DNA of 64,000 bases from Meira nashicola (GCA_001600355.1 BCJU01000001.1:5766013-5830012); one strand, 5' to 3'. Positions 27,765 through 37,788 are shown, numbered from the stretch's first letter. Notes: a model not told the origin generated them from the sequence alone. Translations and numbers: made by a program.

Positions 27765-29906
27765 ATGGTTAGGCTACGGCAGTCTCTTGGCACAGTGGCA
27801 ACTTCTCGCTCGGCTACGTGGAGTAAGAGGACCATTTCTTTAACGATATGCATATATGCAGTATTATTACCTCTGTTGACGTCCACATTCGTTCAAGCCG
27901 ATCAACAATTAAGCCAAGACACTGCAGCTCTAATCACTTCAGATCCAGCAAAGATTAATGATATTGATTTCGATCATATCGTTATAGGAGGAGGATTAGC
28001 AGGAATGGTAATGGCGAGTCGATTGAGTGAAGATCGCGATAAGCGTGTATTGCTAATAGAAGCTGGAAATGATACGAGAACAGATCCACTTGTTCGTACA
28101 GTTCGATTGGATAATGCAGCATTGCAAGTTCAATGGCAATCAAGACCACAAATTGGTGGAGCAACAATTACGCATTCGTTCGGAATCGGACTAGGTGGTT
28201 CAACTTCAATCAATGGAGCAAAAGTAGATGGTCCACCTTCTTCGCAAATTGATGCTTTTCGTGAGTTTGGCAACCCATCTTGGAGTTGGGAGGAAATATT
28301 GCATTACATGAAGAAATCGCAAAATTATCACGAACCTCACCCGATAGCAGCCGTACATGGCGCCACTTACGATCCAACAGGTCATGGTGTACATGGACCT
28401 GTCGATATCACATTTTCGCCTCAAAGCTATACAGGCTTGCCACAACAAAGTTTCGTAGAATCACTTAATGAGACATTGGGAGTGGACAAAATCATTGATG
28501 CTGGCGCAGGAGAGGCAATAGGATATTCATTCTGCCCTCATTTCATCAAACATGGCACCAATGTTACTCGTGAGAGTAGTGCAACAGCGTATTTCTCACC
28601 TATCGAATACGAACGTTCAAATCTTGTCATTTTGACAGGCTGGAGAGGAATTCGTGTTAATTGGCAAGAAGGCGAGGATAAAGAATACGTTTCAAAGGAT
28701 TCTCCCTCTTCAAAATCCTGGGCTGCATCGTGGCAGAAGCCATTCTCATTTGGAGGAGTTGAAGCTGCTAGTACAAGGACATCATCTAAAAGTCAAGAAG
28801 AAGAATTGACTGCAAAGGGAATCACTGTTCAGTCTCGGCCAGATGGACCAACGTTTGATCTACACCTGCGTAAAGATAACGAAGATTCGCAATTGACAAT
28901 CTCTACCGGGGCATTGGTCACACCCTTACTCTTGGAGTTATCTGGAGTGGGTGATCCAGGTATTTTATCCAAGATCGGGATAAAGACAAAGATCAATTTG
29001 CCTGGTGTCGGTCGTAATTTGGCAGACAAACCTACCAACATCCTAGCTGCTACTACACGAGGACTTCATCGCTTGGGCGTTACAGGTGATCCACTTCCTG
29101 CTGTAGCAATGCTTTCCATCGATAAAATCTTCCCCAATAATGTTACACAGATTGAGAAGTATCTGAAAAACAATATGCACAAGTGGGCTCGTCATATCGT
29201 ACGTGAAGGAGGAGCTGTGAATGTGCAAGGCATTTTACGTCAATATGAAGTGATGATGCGAGGAATTTTCCGTCAACAATGGCCCGTAGCAGAATGGGAA
29301 TACTTTTCACGTAATTTGATTGCTATTAAATCTTTTGTTTTGCAACCTTTTAGTCGAGGTTTCATTCATTCGAGAACAAGAAATAGCGTTTGGAATTTGG
29401 AAGGTAAAGATGTTGATTTGCATGCTCGTGTTTGGACACAAAATTTCGATATGGATTTGCAAGTAGCTTCTATGGACGCTGCTCGAACGATGCTTAATCG
29501 TCCAAAAATGCGTGCTTTATGGAACGAAGAAACCAAACCTGGCCTTTCAAATTTTACACCTCAATCTTACAACTTTGACAATTCTACCATCCCAGCTTCG
29601 GTATCTCAAATGAATTCATATAATTCGCCTTTAACTGACAAAGAGAGAAAGAGCGATTATTACGTTTGGAGAGAATATATTTTGAAAACGTACGATTTGA
29701 TTTGTCATAATTTCGGAACGGCAGCTATGATGAGACGTGAATGGGGAGGGGTGGTAGATGAAGAATTTAAAGTGTATGGAACAAAGAATTTACGCGTTGT
29801 TGATGCAAGTATTTTTCCTATGCAATTAAGCGCTCATCCTTCTTTGGCCATCTTTGGTGTAGCAGAAAAGGCTGCTGACCTTATTAGGCGAATTGGATCT
29901 GCTTAG
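27765..29906 (+). CDS. GMC-family FAD oxidoreductase, secreted or membrane-anchored
   Basis: A 713-aa glucose-methanol-choline family oxidase or dehydrogenase. Residues about 24-45 form a hydrophobic signal or anchor (ISLTICIYAVLLPLLTSTFV). The FAD-binding motif reads HIVIGGGLAGMVMASRLS, followed by LLIEAGND. GMC signature 1 corresponds to GIGLGGSTSINGAKV and signature 2 to STGALVTPLLLELSGVGDP. The catalytic His region is CHNFGTAAMM, and the second conserved His is in QLSAHPSLAIFG near the C-terminus. Length exceeds the usual 550-650 aa because of a linker of about 35 residues near residue 310 and the N-terminal leader. Substrate unknown; aryl-alcohol, glucose and alcohol oxidases share these motifs. 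Confidence 0.9.
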   Translation: MVRLRQSLGTVATSRSATWSKRTISLTICIYAVLLPLLTSTFVQADQQLSQDTAALITSDPAKINDIDFDHIVIGGGLAGMVMASRLSEDRDKRVLLIEAGNDTRTDPLVRTVRLDNAALQVQWQSRPQIGGATITHSFGIGLGGSTSINGAKVDGPPSSQIDAFREFGNPSWSWEEILHYMKKSQNYHEPHPIAAVHGATYDPTGHGVHGPVDITFSPQSYTGLPQQSFVESLNETLGVDKIIDAGAGEAIGYSFCPHFIKHGTNVTRESSATAYFSPIEYERSNLVILTGWRGIRVNWQEGEDKEYVSKDSPSSKSWAASWQKPFSFGGVEAASTRTSSKSQEEELTAKGITVQSRPDGPTFDLHLRKDNEDSQLTISTGALVTPLLLELSGVGDPGILSKIGIKTKINLPGVGRNLADKPTNILAATTRGLHRLGVTGDPLPAVAMLSIDKIFPNNVTQIEKYLKNNMHKWARHIVREGGAVNVQGILRQYEVMMRGIFRQQWPVAEWEYFSRNLIAIKSFVLQPFSRGFIHSRTRNSVWNLEGKDVDLHARVWTQNFDMDLQVASMDAARTMLNRPKMRALWNEETKPGLSNFTPQSYNFDNSTIPASVSQMNSYNSPLTDKERKSDYYVWREYILKTYDLICHNFGTAAMMRREWGGVVDEEFKVYGTKNLRVVDASIFPMQLSAHPSLAIFGVAEKAADLIRRIGSA

Positions 29907-30376
29907 ATTATATGCAAATCTAAACACAATTGTACTTTTATTTCATAGAAATCAATTTTATCATAGAGTAAATGCTGAGGCACACGAACGCTTTGTGGCT
30001 TTATACGGGCAGGACAAAGGGAACAAATTATCAAACATGTTTCCCTTTGTTCTTTTGTTTTAGCGCCAATATTAGCTGCAACTTTTTCCCTTTGTTCCTA
30101 CTTTTTTTGGAGAATGGGCGCGTTTTCAGTGTTTCTTAAATCATTCTTGTTCGTCTTTTATGATCACAAAGCAACTTCCTTCTCAACATACGCACAAAAT
30201 GAATGTCTCAGCTACAGTACGGCGTTCACAACAGCAATGGGATGAGATGCAATATGCCGAAGATAAGCTGATGGGTTGAAAGTATAAGAGTGCGGAAGTT
30301 GTTGTACAAATCAAACTTTTCTCTTCTCTTCCATATCCCAACAACAAGCTATTCTCTTGATTAAACAACATTCACT
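29907..30376. other. intergenic spacer with repeated CCCTTTGTTC motifs
   Basis: A 470-bp spacer. It holds three copies of a TTTCCCTTTGTTC-like motif, two of which form an inverted pair (separate entry). No RNA gene was recognised. Confidence 0.5.
30012..30099. repeat. inverted and direct copies of a TTTCCCTTTGTTC motif
   Basis: GGACAAAGGGAACA at 30012-30025 pairs with TGTTTCCCTTTGTTC at 30039-30053 apart from a one-base bulge and one mismatch, with a 13-nt loop. A third, direct copy TTTTTCCCTTTGTTCCT is at 30083-30099. It lies about 100 bp past the GMC stop codon, so it could be a 3'-UTR structure or a cluster of protein-binding sites. Function unknown. Confidence 0.5.
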
Positions 30377-31933
30377 ATGCTAGTAATCATTGCTGGAGGT
30401 GGAATTGCAGGTCTTGCAGCAGGTGCATTCCTTCGTGAACGAACGAATTTTACGATTGAAATTTTTGAAAGAGGAGAAGGATGGATTGAATTAAGGGAAG
30501 AAGAAAATACGCCTAAAAAAGATGATTATGGAATCGCAGTTGCACCAAATGGAATTGCATGCTTACGTATTTTAGGAATGAAAGATCCAATTTACGATTT
30601 AAACGGATGTGAATTAAATCAAATCCTTTTTCGTACTTCTGAAAATCCAAAAGATGTTCCAATTCAAAAGTATGACTTTCGTGCTTTATTTGGACAACCA
30701 AGTGTATTTTGTAGAAGAACGGCAATGATTCGTTATTTGACTAAAAAGTGCACAGAAGATCGTCAAGATGGTCGTGAAAAGGTACGAATTCATTATAATT
30801 GCAAAACTATCGCAATTGATGCTGTTGAAGGTGAATTGCAATACGTAAATTTGAAATCAACTGAGAATGAAATCATTAAACGTTCAGCGGATTTACTCAT
30901 TTGTGCAGATGGAATTGAAAAAGTTGGAAGAAAAGCAGTTCTAGCAGCTCAAGAAGCGGAAAAGAAAGGTATCAAAACGGAAACATACTCTTCTTCTTCT
31001 CACTTAAATTCACGTCAAGAAAAGATTCTTCAATACTCTTACATGTCTGTCATTTCACCTCAACAATTACTTGAAAGACCTCAATTACGTTTTTTGGTAG
31101 AAGGACAAGATGAACGTCAAATTGGACCAAGAACAACTTTGGCGAATTGGTATCATAATGCACCTTATAAAGGTATGCCTGCAGCAGAAATCTTGGAAGC
31201 CTTACAAAAACATAAAAGGATTGTTTTGTATCCTATAGATAGACAAGGAAATCATCAATTGTTCGCTTATGGTGCAATGACGGAAGAAGTAATGGCAAAG
31301 TTCGGTCGTGGTCCTTTAGCAGGTAAAGATGAAAATACAAATAGACTAATACCAAGAGGTAGTATTTTGCATGGAGCATCAACCGAAGAAGCTCATAAAA
31401 CTTTCCAAGTCTTTCATGACGAAGCAAGTTCACTTTTATCTCTTAATGGTAAAGATGGAATTGATATTTGTATGATTAGAGATTCGGATCCGATCGATCA
31501 TTGGTCTGTGAATGGACGTACTGTTTTAGTAGGTGATGCAGCTCATGCTTCTGTTCCTCATACCGGTCAAGGATCTTCACAAGCATTGGAAGATGCAGAA
31601 ACTCTTTCTTTCATTCTTGCAAAATGGCAATCCGAACAAGTTGAAATACAAAAGAAACCTTGTTTCAAAGAAGTTTTCGAAAAATATGAACAAGTTCGTA
31701 TTCCCAAAGCTCATAAAGCTCAAATTACAGCTAGAATGGCAAATGGACATTTACCCGGATTGGAAAAGATGGATTTGGAAAAGTACAATGGAGAAATTTT
31801 ACTATGGAAATCTACAGAATGTACACTTGCTGAAATCGAAAACGGTCAACATAAAAAACTCGACTCAGCTTTGACTGATAATAATCTCAATAGTCAAATC
31901 AATAGTCATACAACTTTAGGTATCATTGCTTAA
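30377..31933 (+). CDS. FAD-dependent monooxygenase, salicylate hydroxylase/PHBH family
   Basis: A 518-aa class A flavin monooxygenase, a group that hydroxylates aromatic or polyketide substrates using NAD(P)H and O2. The N-terminal dinucleotide motif is MLVIIAGGGIAGLAAG at residues 1-16, followed by the acidic end of the second strand (EIFERG). The middle has ICADGIEKVGRKAV (DG motif region). The second FAD motif is VLVGDAAHASVPHTGQGSSQ followed by ALEDAETL. No signal peptide or membrane segment is seen, so it is probably cytosolic. ATG 30377 places the FAD motif at the extreme N-terminus as usual in the family. Codons are strongly A/T-ending. The substrate is not deducible. Confidence 0.88.
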   Translation: MLVIIAGGGIAGLAAGAFLRERTNFTIEIFERGEGWIELREEENTPKKDDYGIAVAPNGIACLRILGMKDPIYDLNGCELNQILFRTSENPKDVPIQKYDFRALFGQPSVFCRRTAMIRYLTKKCTEDRQDGREKVRIHYNCKTIAIDAVEGELQYVNLKSTENEIIKRSADLLICADGIEKVGRKAVLAAQEAEKKGIKTETYSSSSHLNSRQEKILQYSYMSVISPQQLLERPQLRFLVEGQDERQIGPRTTLANWYHNAPYKGMPAAEILEALQKHKRIVLYPIDRQGNHQLFAYGAMTEEVMAKFGRGPLAGKDENTNRLIPRGSILHGASTEEAHKTFQVFHDEASSLLSLNGKDGIDICMIRDSDPIDHWSVNGRTVLVGDAAHASVPHTGQGSSQALEDAETLSFILAKWQSEQVEIQKKPCFKEVFEKYEQVRIPKAHKAQITARMANGHLPGLEKMDLEKYNGEILLWKSTECTLAEIENGQHKKLDSALTDNNLNSQINSHTTLGIIA

Positions 31934-32538
31934 AAGTCGCCCCCACTCTTATTCCTACTTAAGCCGGCGGACGTTTATCGGCCAAATTTTGTATGTGTGT
32001 TTCATTCGATTAGCGTATAAATTGAAACTAAATTTTTATCTCTTAATTACGCTAGTGCTTTCTACGTTCGTAGACTATGCATACATTCAAGCTTCTTGCC
32101 TAGGAACAACCGGACCGAAAAAAGGAAGGACCATGTGGATTTGTGCCTGAAGGATCTATTCGCCGTAAAAGATGATAACATAAAAATGTCGTGCTCGTTT
32201 GTAATGTACATTAAATGCGGAGGCTGTCCTTGCTACGTTTGGATTATGCATTCAATGTGGATGCTATCTTTCTTTCCTACGATCATCATCCCACAAAAAC
32301 CTATCCCCACTTTTGCAATTGGTTGCAGCGCCTCATCATTTCATTAACACCTTCCTGATCTGTTTTACGTCAATCTCTCACAGCTTATTCCATCATTACG
32401 AAAATACACAGCTATCGCAACTTCACAGATAAATTACGCAAGTGCTTCGGTAAGAAGAAGGAGAGGGTAAAAAAAAAGTATATATAATTTGATCAAATTG
32501 AAGAAAAAAAAGATACATTCTTTTCAAAGTCATACACG
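31934..32538. other. intergenic spacer upstream of the gamma-glutamyltransferase gene
   Basis: About 600 bp between co-directional genes. A TATA-like AGTATATATAA is near 32477. No RNA gene or recognisable ORF was found. Confidence 0.45.
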
Positions 32539-34365
32539 ATGAGAAAATCTGTCCTTACATCATTATTCCTAACCGTATTGGCGGTTGTACAAGCCGTACC
32601 TCCTCTTTCCACCGAAGAAAAGAGAAACAATCATTATCTACCTGCTTTAAATGCAGCTTCTCAAGGTCGTAAACCTGAACATTCTGTAATCGGACCAAAT
32701 GGAGCAGTAGCAACAGAAGTGGATGTATGCAGTAACGTTGGAGCAGATTTATTACAACAAGGAGGAAGTGCAGCAGATGCAATCATTGGTGCAGCATTTT
32801 GCGTTAATTCGATCGATTCTTTTCATAGTGGAATTGCTGGAGGTGGCTTTATCGTTTTACGCGATGAAAAGAAACAACATTCTGACAAATATGATGGTGT
32901 TAGAGTGATCGATATGCGTGAATCAGCTCCTGCAGCGAGTAATGAGACAATGTATTCTGCTAATCCAAACAAGAATGCAAGTACAATCGGTGGATTAGCT
33001 GTAGGTGTTCCAGGAGAATTACGTGGATTCGAAACATTGCACAATAAATACGGTAAATTGCCATGGCATCAAGTCATTCATCCAACAATTCAATTGAACA
33101 GATATGGCTTCAAAGTGACCAATCAATTAAGTTATGCAATCGATCAGTATAAAGATTCACTTCTTTGCAATACAACTTATTGGAAAGATGTTTATTGTCC
33201 AAATGGAACTGCTGCCAAACTAGGAGAAACGATTAAAAATGAACGTTTAGCAACCACATTTGAAATTATTGCAAAAAAAGGTGTAAATGCATTTTATCAT
33301 GGTGCGATTGCAAATCGAACGATTGAAACGATTCGTAATGCAGGAGGTATAATGACTTTAGAAGATTTGAAAGAATACAAAGCTATCGATCGTGAACCAT
33401 TTTCAATCGAATTTCCGGGTGAAAAGCGAGTTTACTCAAGCGGTGCACCCAGTAGCGGTGCTGTCGTTTTGAGCGCTTTGAAAACTGTGAGCGAATACGG
33501 TTTGAATTCGTTAGAAAAGGATGGCGTCAATTTGACTACACATAGATTGATTGAAGCAACAAAATTCGCATATGGAGAAAGAGCAGATTATGGAGATCCA
33601 TCATTTGTCAAGAATGTTACTAAATTGGAAAAGCATGCTTTATCCGACAAAGATTCTCGCAAGAAAAAAAGTTTAATATCTGACAATTCTACTCATCCAG
33701 CCACTTATTATGATCCCAAGAATTATACTATCCTCACCGATTCTGGTACGAGTCAATTATCTGCTATTGATGATGACGGTTTGTCCGTCACTTTGACCAC
33801 AACCGTGAATCTCTTTTGGGGCGCTCAATTGATGACGCCTGATGGATTCATCTTGAACGACGAATTGGATGACTTTTCTTCTCCTGGATCATCAAATGCA
33901 TTCGGTTATACACCAACGGAAGCAAACTTTATTCGACCTGGCAAACGTCCATTATCATCAATCAGTCCGGTGATCATTATTGATACAAAAAGTGGAAAGA
34001 CTACTCATGCTTTGGGTTCTGCTGGTGGTTCACGAATTGTAACTGCAAATATCATTAACACTTTCAACGCTTTACGTGGAATCGATTTACAAGAATCGAT
34101 CGATATGCCTAGATGGCATGATCAATTATTACCCGCTACCACTACTTTCGAATGGCAAAATACTACTTCACCAACGATTCCTAATTGGAAAGGATTTGAT
34201 AATTCTACCGTTGCATTTTTGAAATCTGTTGGTCATAATGTCTCTTTCGTAGGTCCTGGTTCGAGTACCGCTCAAGGTGTTTACCGTGTTAAAAAGAATC
34301 AACAATACCTCTACAAAGGTGCACACGAGAACCGTCAATTATCAGCAGGAGCTGCAGCAATTTGA
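32539..34365 (+). CDS. Secreted gamma-glutamyltranspeptidase (glutathione hydrolase)
   Basis: A 608-aa Ntn-hydrolase of the GGT family, which cleaves gamma-glutamyl bonds of glutathione and its conjugates. An N-terminal signal peptide is evident (LTSLFLTVLAVVQAVPP). The large subunit contains GGSAADAIIGAAF, GGGFIVLRD and the substrate-binding Arg in DMRESAP. Autocleavage is expected before Thr404 in DSGTSQLS, the nucleophile of the mature small subunit. The small subunit continues with NDELDDFSSPG, RPLSSISPVI and the glycine pair of SAGGSRI. Many NxS/T sequons are present, in line with a secreted or vacuolar glycoprotein. Length matches the family (about 570-660 aa). In a basidiomycete it would support glutathione turnover or nitrogen and sulfur scavenging. 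Confidence 0.93.
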   Translation: MRKSVLTSLFLTVLAVVQAVPPLSTEEKRNNHYLPALNAASQGRKPEHSVIGPNGAVATEVDVCSNVGADLLQQGGSAADAIIGAAFCVNSIDSFHSGIAGGGFIVLRDEKKQHSDKYDGVRVIDMRESAPAASNETMYSANPNKNASTIGGLAVGVPGELRGFETLHNKYGKLPWHQVIHPTIQLNRYGFKVTNQLSYAIDQYKDSLLCNTTYWKDVYCPNGTAAKLGETIKNERLATTFEIIAKKGVNAFYHGAIANRTIETIRNAGGIMTLEDLKEYKAIDREPFSIEFPGEKRVYSSGAPSSGAVVLSALKTVSEYGLNSLEKDGVNLTTHRLIEATKFAYGERADYGDPSFVKNVTKLEKHALSDKDSRKKKSLISDNSTHPATYYDPKNYTILTDSGTSQLSAIDDDGLSVTLTTTVNLFWGAQLMTPDGFILNDELDDFSSPGSSNAFGYTPTEANFIRPGKRPLSSISPVIIIDTKSGKTTHALGSAGGSRIVTANIINTFNALRGIDLQESIDMPRWHDQLLPATTTFEWQNTTSPTIPNWKGFDNSTVAFLKSVGHNVSFVGPGSSTAQGVYRVKKNQQYLYKGAHENRQLSAGAAAI

Positions 34366-34566
34366 TTGTTGTAATGTATGTAGTGCGTTTTTATTGAAAA
34401 AATAAAATAAAACTATTCTCTGTACCAAAGTGACTCATCATCTTGTTCTACATCACAATGAGAGAGACCGTAAGATCTTGTCACGCAATACTTGCATACA
34501 TTCTGAGACTAAATAGCAAAAACGAGTAAATTGTTTGATGGCTGCCAGCGTGTATATCATTCGAAA

Positions 34567-34578
34567 TATACGCGTATA
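34567..34578. promoter_or_regulatory. palindromic TATACGCGTATA element in the AIP1 promoter
   Basis: A 12-bp perfect palindrome with an exact MluI-box (ACGCGT) core, 80-90 bp before the AIP1 start codon. A further CGCGT (GTCGCGCGTTAA) lies at 34602-34612. MluI boxes bind the G1/S factor MBF in several fungi; use here is an inference. Confidence 0.4.
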
Positions 34579-34657
34579 CTACATATGTTCCCCGTATTTT
34601 GTCGCGCGTTAATGTGTTGTTCTCACTTTCATCTTCCCGACACTCCTATCTTTTAAA

Positions 34658-36520
34658 ATGTCGTTTAAAGTGGAGCAAGTCTTACCTTCCAATCCAGTTA
34701 CAACTCGTGGTAGCTTTACATCAATCTCTACCGATCCAAAAGGTACGAAGTTAGTGTATTGTCAATCACGAACAGTGATCATTCGACCTATTTCATCAAA
34801 TTCAAACGAACAAACAATCGTTTATGCTCAACATTCTCAACCTACAAGTGTTGCAAAAATTTCACCTTCAGGTTTTTATTGTGCAAGTGCAGATATAAGT
34901 GGAAATGTACGTATTTGGGATTTAGCAGGAACAGAACAAATTTTAAAATTAGAAATTCGTGCTTTAGGTGGTAAAATAACTGATTTAATTTGGGATGGTG
35001 AATCAAAAAGAATCGGAATCGTTGGAGAAGGTAAAGATAAATTTGGTCACTTTTTCATGATTGATTCAGGTAGTAGTTGTGGAGAAGTTACTGGTCATTC
35101 AAAAGTTGCCAATGCAATCGCAATGAAAACTTCTAGACCTTTTCGTGCAGTTACTGCAGGCGATGATGGTAATATCGTTCTTTACAATGGAGTTCCGTTT
35201 AAATATGCAAAGAGTATCAACACACACAAAGGATTCGTTCAATCACTAAGCTATGCACCAAACGGTTCTCACTTTGTATCTGCTGGTTCAGATGGAAAGA
35301 TATTTGTGTACGACGGAGCAACAGGTGATTCACCAAAGACCTTAGTAGACGGTGCCGATGATACAGCACACAAAGGTACAATCTTCAGCATTGCTTTCAG
35401 CCCTGACTCGAAATATGTTGCATCTAGTGGAGCTGATGGCTTGGTAAAAGTGTGGGATATCGATTCTAGCAAATTACACAGATCCTTTGATCTCAATGGC
35501 AAAAATACAATTGTAACAGGGAACAAGGCAGACGATCAACTCGTTGGTATCACTTTTGCTGAAGGTTCAACCAAAGTAGCCGTTGTCAGTTTGGCAGGTG
35601 AAATAAATGTGATCGATATCCAAAGCGGCAGTATTGAGAAGTTACATGGGGCCACCAAGTCGATCAGCACAGGATCTTTGGTCAAAGCTGCAGATGGTGG
35701 ACTAGTAGCAGGATCTTTCGATGGAAGGGTGTTACGTTATGATGATAAGGGACAAGCAAGTTTTGTAACGGGATCTTCTTCTTCTGCAGCTGTTGTTGGC
35801 CTTGCAAGTTCAAAAGATTCTGTTTGGTCGATTAGCTTAGACGATACCCTTCGAAAGATTATTGGTGGAAAGTTTGATTCAACTTCTCATCCTCTTACTG
35901 GACAACCACGAGCTGTGGCTAGTGCTTCAAATGCATCCTCTTCCGCTACTATTGTAGCAACAACGAGCGGCGTTGACATCTTCTTAGGAAGCCCTGCCGT
36001 CAAGACTCATAGACCTTCGAATGATAGCATCACTTCTGTCGCTGTTTCTGAAGATGGCAAATATTTCGCCTTAGGAAGGGAAGATTCCAAAGTGATTTTA
36101 TGCACTCTAGACGCAAATGCCGGCCAACTGCGAGATGAAGCTACATTCGAAAGTGGAAGGAGCACGATTTCAGCTTTGGCATTCTCTAAAGGAAATAAAT
36201 ACCTTGCAGCAGGAGAAAGCAATGGTAAGATTAACGTTTACGACCTCGCCGAAAAGAAGATCAAATTCAATCAATGGGTCTTCCATACCGCTCGTATCAA
36301 TGCTTTAGCCTTTTCGCCTGATGGAACACATGCAGTCAGTGCATCGTTGGATACCAACGTATACGTTTGGTCTACTCTTAAACCTATGAAGAGTATTGCG
36401 ATCAAGAACGCATTTGCCGGTGGTGCAAATGGAGCAACTTGGATAGACGATAATCGGATCTCAAGTGCAGGCGCAGATGGAACTGTAAAGGTTTATTCAA
36501 TCACTCGCCATGCAGCATAA
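34658..36520 (+). CDS. AIP1: Actin-interacting protein 1 (WD40 repeat protein, Wdr1)
   Basis: A 620-aa protein composed almost entirely of WD40 repeats, forming the two beta-propellers known for Aip1, the cofactor of cofilin that promotes actin filament disassembly. Repeats are visible as SADISGNVRIWD, SAGSDGKIFVYDG, SSGADGLVKVWDI, LAAGESNGKINVYDL, VSASLDTNVYVWS and SSAGADGTVKVYSI. The N-terminus MSFKVEQVLPSNPVTTRG and overall length (about 610 aa) match Aip1 across fungi and animals. ATG 34658 is preceded by a good context (TTAAAATG). It acts in cortical actin patches. Single exon; the promoter carries an MluI-box palindrome. Confidence 0.93.
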   Translation: MSFKVEQVLPSNPVTTRGSFTSISTDPKGTKLVYCQSRTVIIRPISSNSNEQTIVYAQHSQPTSVAKISPSGFYCASADISGNVRIWDLAGTEQILKLEIRALGGKITDLIWDGESKRIGIVGEGKDKFGHFFMIDSGSSCGEVTGHSKVANAIAMKTSRPFRAVTAGDDGNIVLYNGVPFKYAKSINTHKGFVQSLSYAPNGSHFVSAGSDGKIFVYDGATGDSPKTLVDGADDTAHKGTIFSIAFSPDSKYVASSGADGLVKVWDIDSSKLHRSFDLNGKNTIVTGNKADDQLVGITFAEGSTKVAVVSLAGEINVIDIQSGSIEKLHGATKSISTGSLVKAADGGLVAGSFDGRVLRYDDKGQASFVTGSSSSAAVVGLASSKDSVWSISLDDTLRKIIGGKFDSTSHPLTGQPRAVASASNASSSATIVATTSGVDIFLGSPAVKTHRPSNDSITSVAVSEDGKYFALGREDSKVILCTLDANAGQLRDEATFESGRSTISALAFSKGNKYLAAGESNGKINVYDLAEKKIKFNQWVFHTARINALAFSPDGTHAVSASLDTNVYVWSTLKPMKSIAIKNAFAGGANGATWIDDNRISSAGADGTVKVYSITRHAA

Positions 36521-36654
36521 TTGTAAAGGAATGAGATTTGATTGATTACATACCCGAGCAGGAAGATCACACTTCCAAGCCAGTCGAGTGTTTATGATAC
36601 AAAGTTGTCGATGTGTGGATGATGTACAAAATGCTGATGATTAAGTCAGAGATT

Positions 36655-37458
36655 TTATATCTCGGGAGCTTGTTCTGCGGTCACAGTTGCTAAATGACTG
36701 TGGATCCTTTGTGGCGGCTTTTGTGCCACAGGCTTTTGAGTTTGTTTTTGGGGCAATTGAACTTTACGGATAGAAAGTACGCCACTCTTTTCGAAAATAT
36801 CTTCTTGGCCATCAATGATTTTCTTGATTCGTTTTCGAATTGCAGCCTTTTCCGTATCTTCACCTGGAACTCGATATGGTTTATGATGGACAAATTTGTT
36901 ATGATCAATTCGAACAAAAAAGCGATCTTCAAACGTAAATTCATTTCCTTCTTTGAGAGTTGGTTCTTTGCTGAGAAGGGAGTTGAGATCATTCGTATTC
37001 GGCTTGACTTGCTTCTCTTCGGGCTTTTCATCAGTCTCTTTCTCCTTGTCGGGATTCGCATTATTGTCGACTGTTTCTTTCTCCTTTTCCAACTTTGGTG
37101 GATTGAGTTCGATATTGAAGCATTCAACCAATTTCACATTTCTGGGTCCAAACAATACAGCCTAAATGAGAGAGATTTTCTTGTGAGCAAAGAGAATGTT
37201 GGCAAAGATCTTTGATTGTTTACTCACCTTTCGATCTGTTTTGTAGTATGTCAGCTGGCCATTATGCCAGGTTAGACCATAAAGCTTGTCCTGATACTCA
37301 ACTGATAAAAGACATAAGTATCAATTCAATTAGATGGTGTCTACATACGTACTGGCATAGCATTCAACCACCTGAATGCGCTTCTTAAAGTCCACAATGT
37401 GCGTTGAAGGAGAATCTGTGATGTTTGAGGTGGATGGCACTTGATCAGACTCGGCCAT
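36655..37458 (-). CDS. Unrecognised conserved-looking protein, 228 aa (three exons)
   Basis: I do not recognise this family. Spliced CDS: complement of 36655..37161, 37228..37301 and 37353..37458. Introns of 66 and 51 nt have GTGAGT..TAG and GTACGT..CAG ends, and the frame is open throughout, which strongly supports the model. The start is ATG 37458 (MAESDQVPSTSN). The N-terminal part (about residues 24-78) looks like a small folded domain rich in aromatic residues and strands: VDFKKRIQVVECYA, YGLTWHNGQLTYYKTD and AVLFGPRNVKLVECFNIEL. A charged Lys/Glu/Pro linker follows (about 82-118), then EDRFFVRIDHNKFVHHKPYR and a basic, helical segment. No signal peptide or membrane segment. The gene lies 134 bp from the end of AIP1 (convergent) and its start is 330 bp from that of the LRR gene (divergent). 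Confidence 0.8.
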
Positions 37459-37788
37459 TGTGTATCTTGACGATCACTTTGGATGGTGGCTTAGGGTGTT
37501 GTTCTTAAAATGAGTGTTGTTCTTTTGGAGTACACAGCTCAAAGATCTGCTCTCAAGACGCGCCTGATTTTTGCTGCTAAATTAACCTTTTGTTGTGCAC
37601 GGACGAAGGTTGCATACATCCATACAGGGTGCAATTCTCCTTTTATTCTTTATGCTAGGAGCAACCATCTTTCGATCATAATAGATCCTCTTCAGATCCT
37701 CTTTGGCATTAATTCCTTATCGTATCTTCTCTCTTTCAAGCGTTCTCTAAACTTCTCAGTCTCAATCTGACAAACGACAATATGCAAT
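37459..37788. other. shared divergent promoter region
   Basis: A 330-bp region between the start codons of the unrecognised three-exon gene and the LRR protein gene. It likely contains both promoters. I see no other element. Confidence 0.5.

Noticed and set aside
36694..37215. 173-codon plus-strand ORF and a 145-codon minus-strand ORF in the unrecognised gene
   Set aside because: Both are shadows of the spliced three-exon gene on the minus strand; the Phe/Ser-rich and Lys-rich translations are typical of reversed or shifted frames of its charged region.
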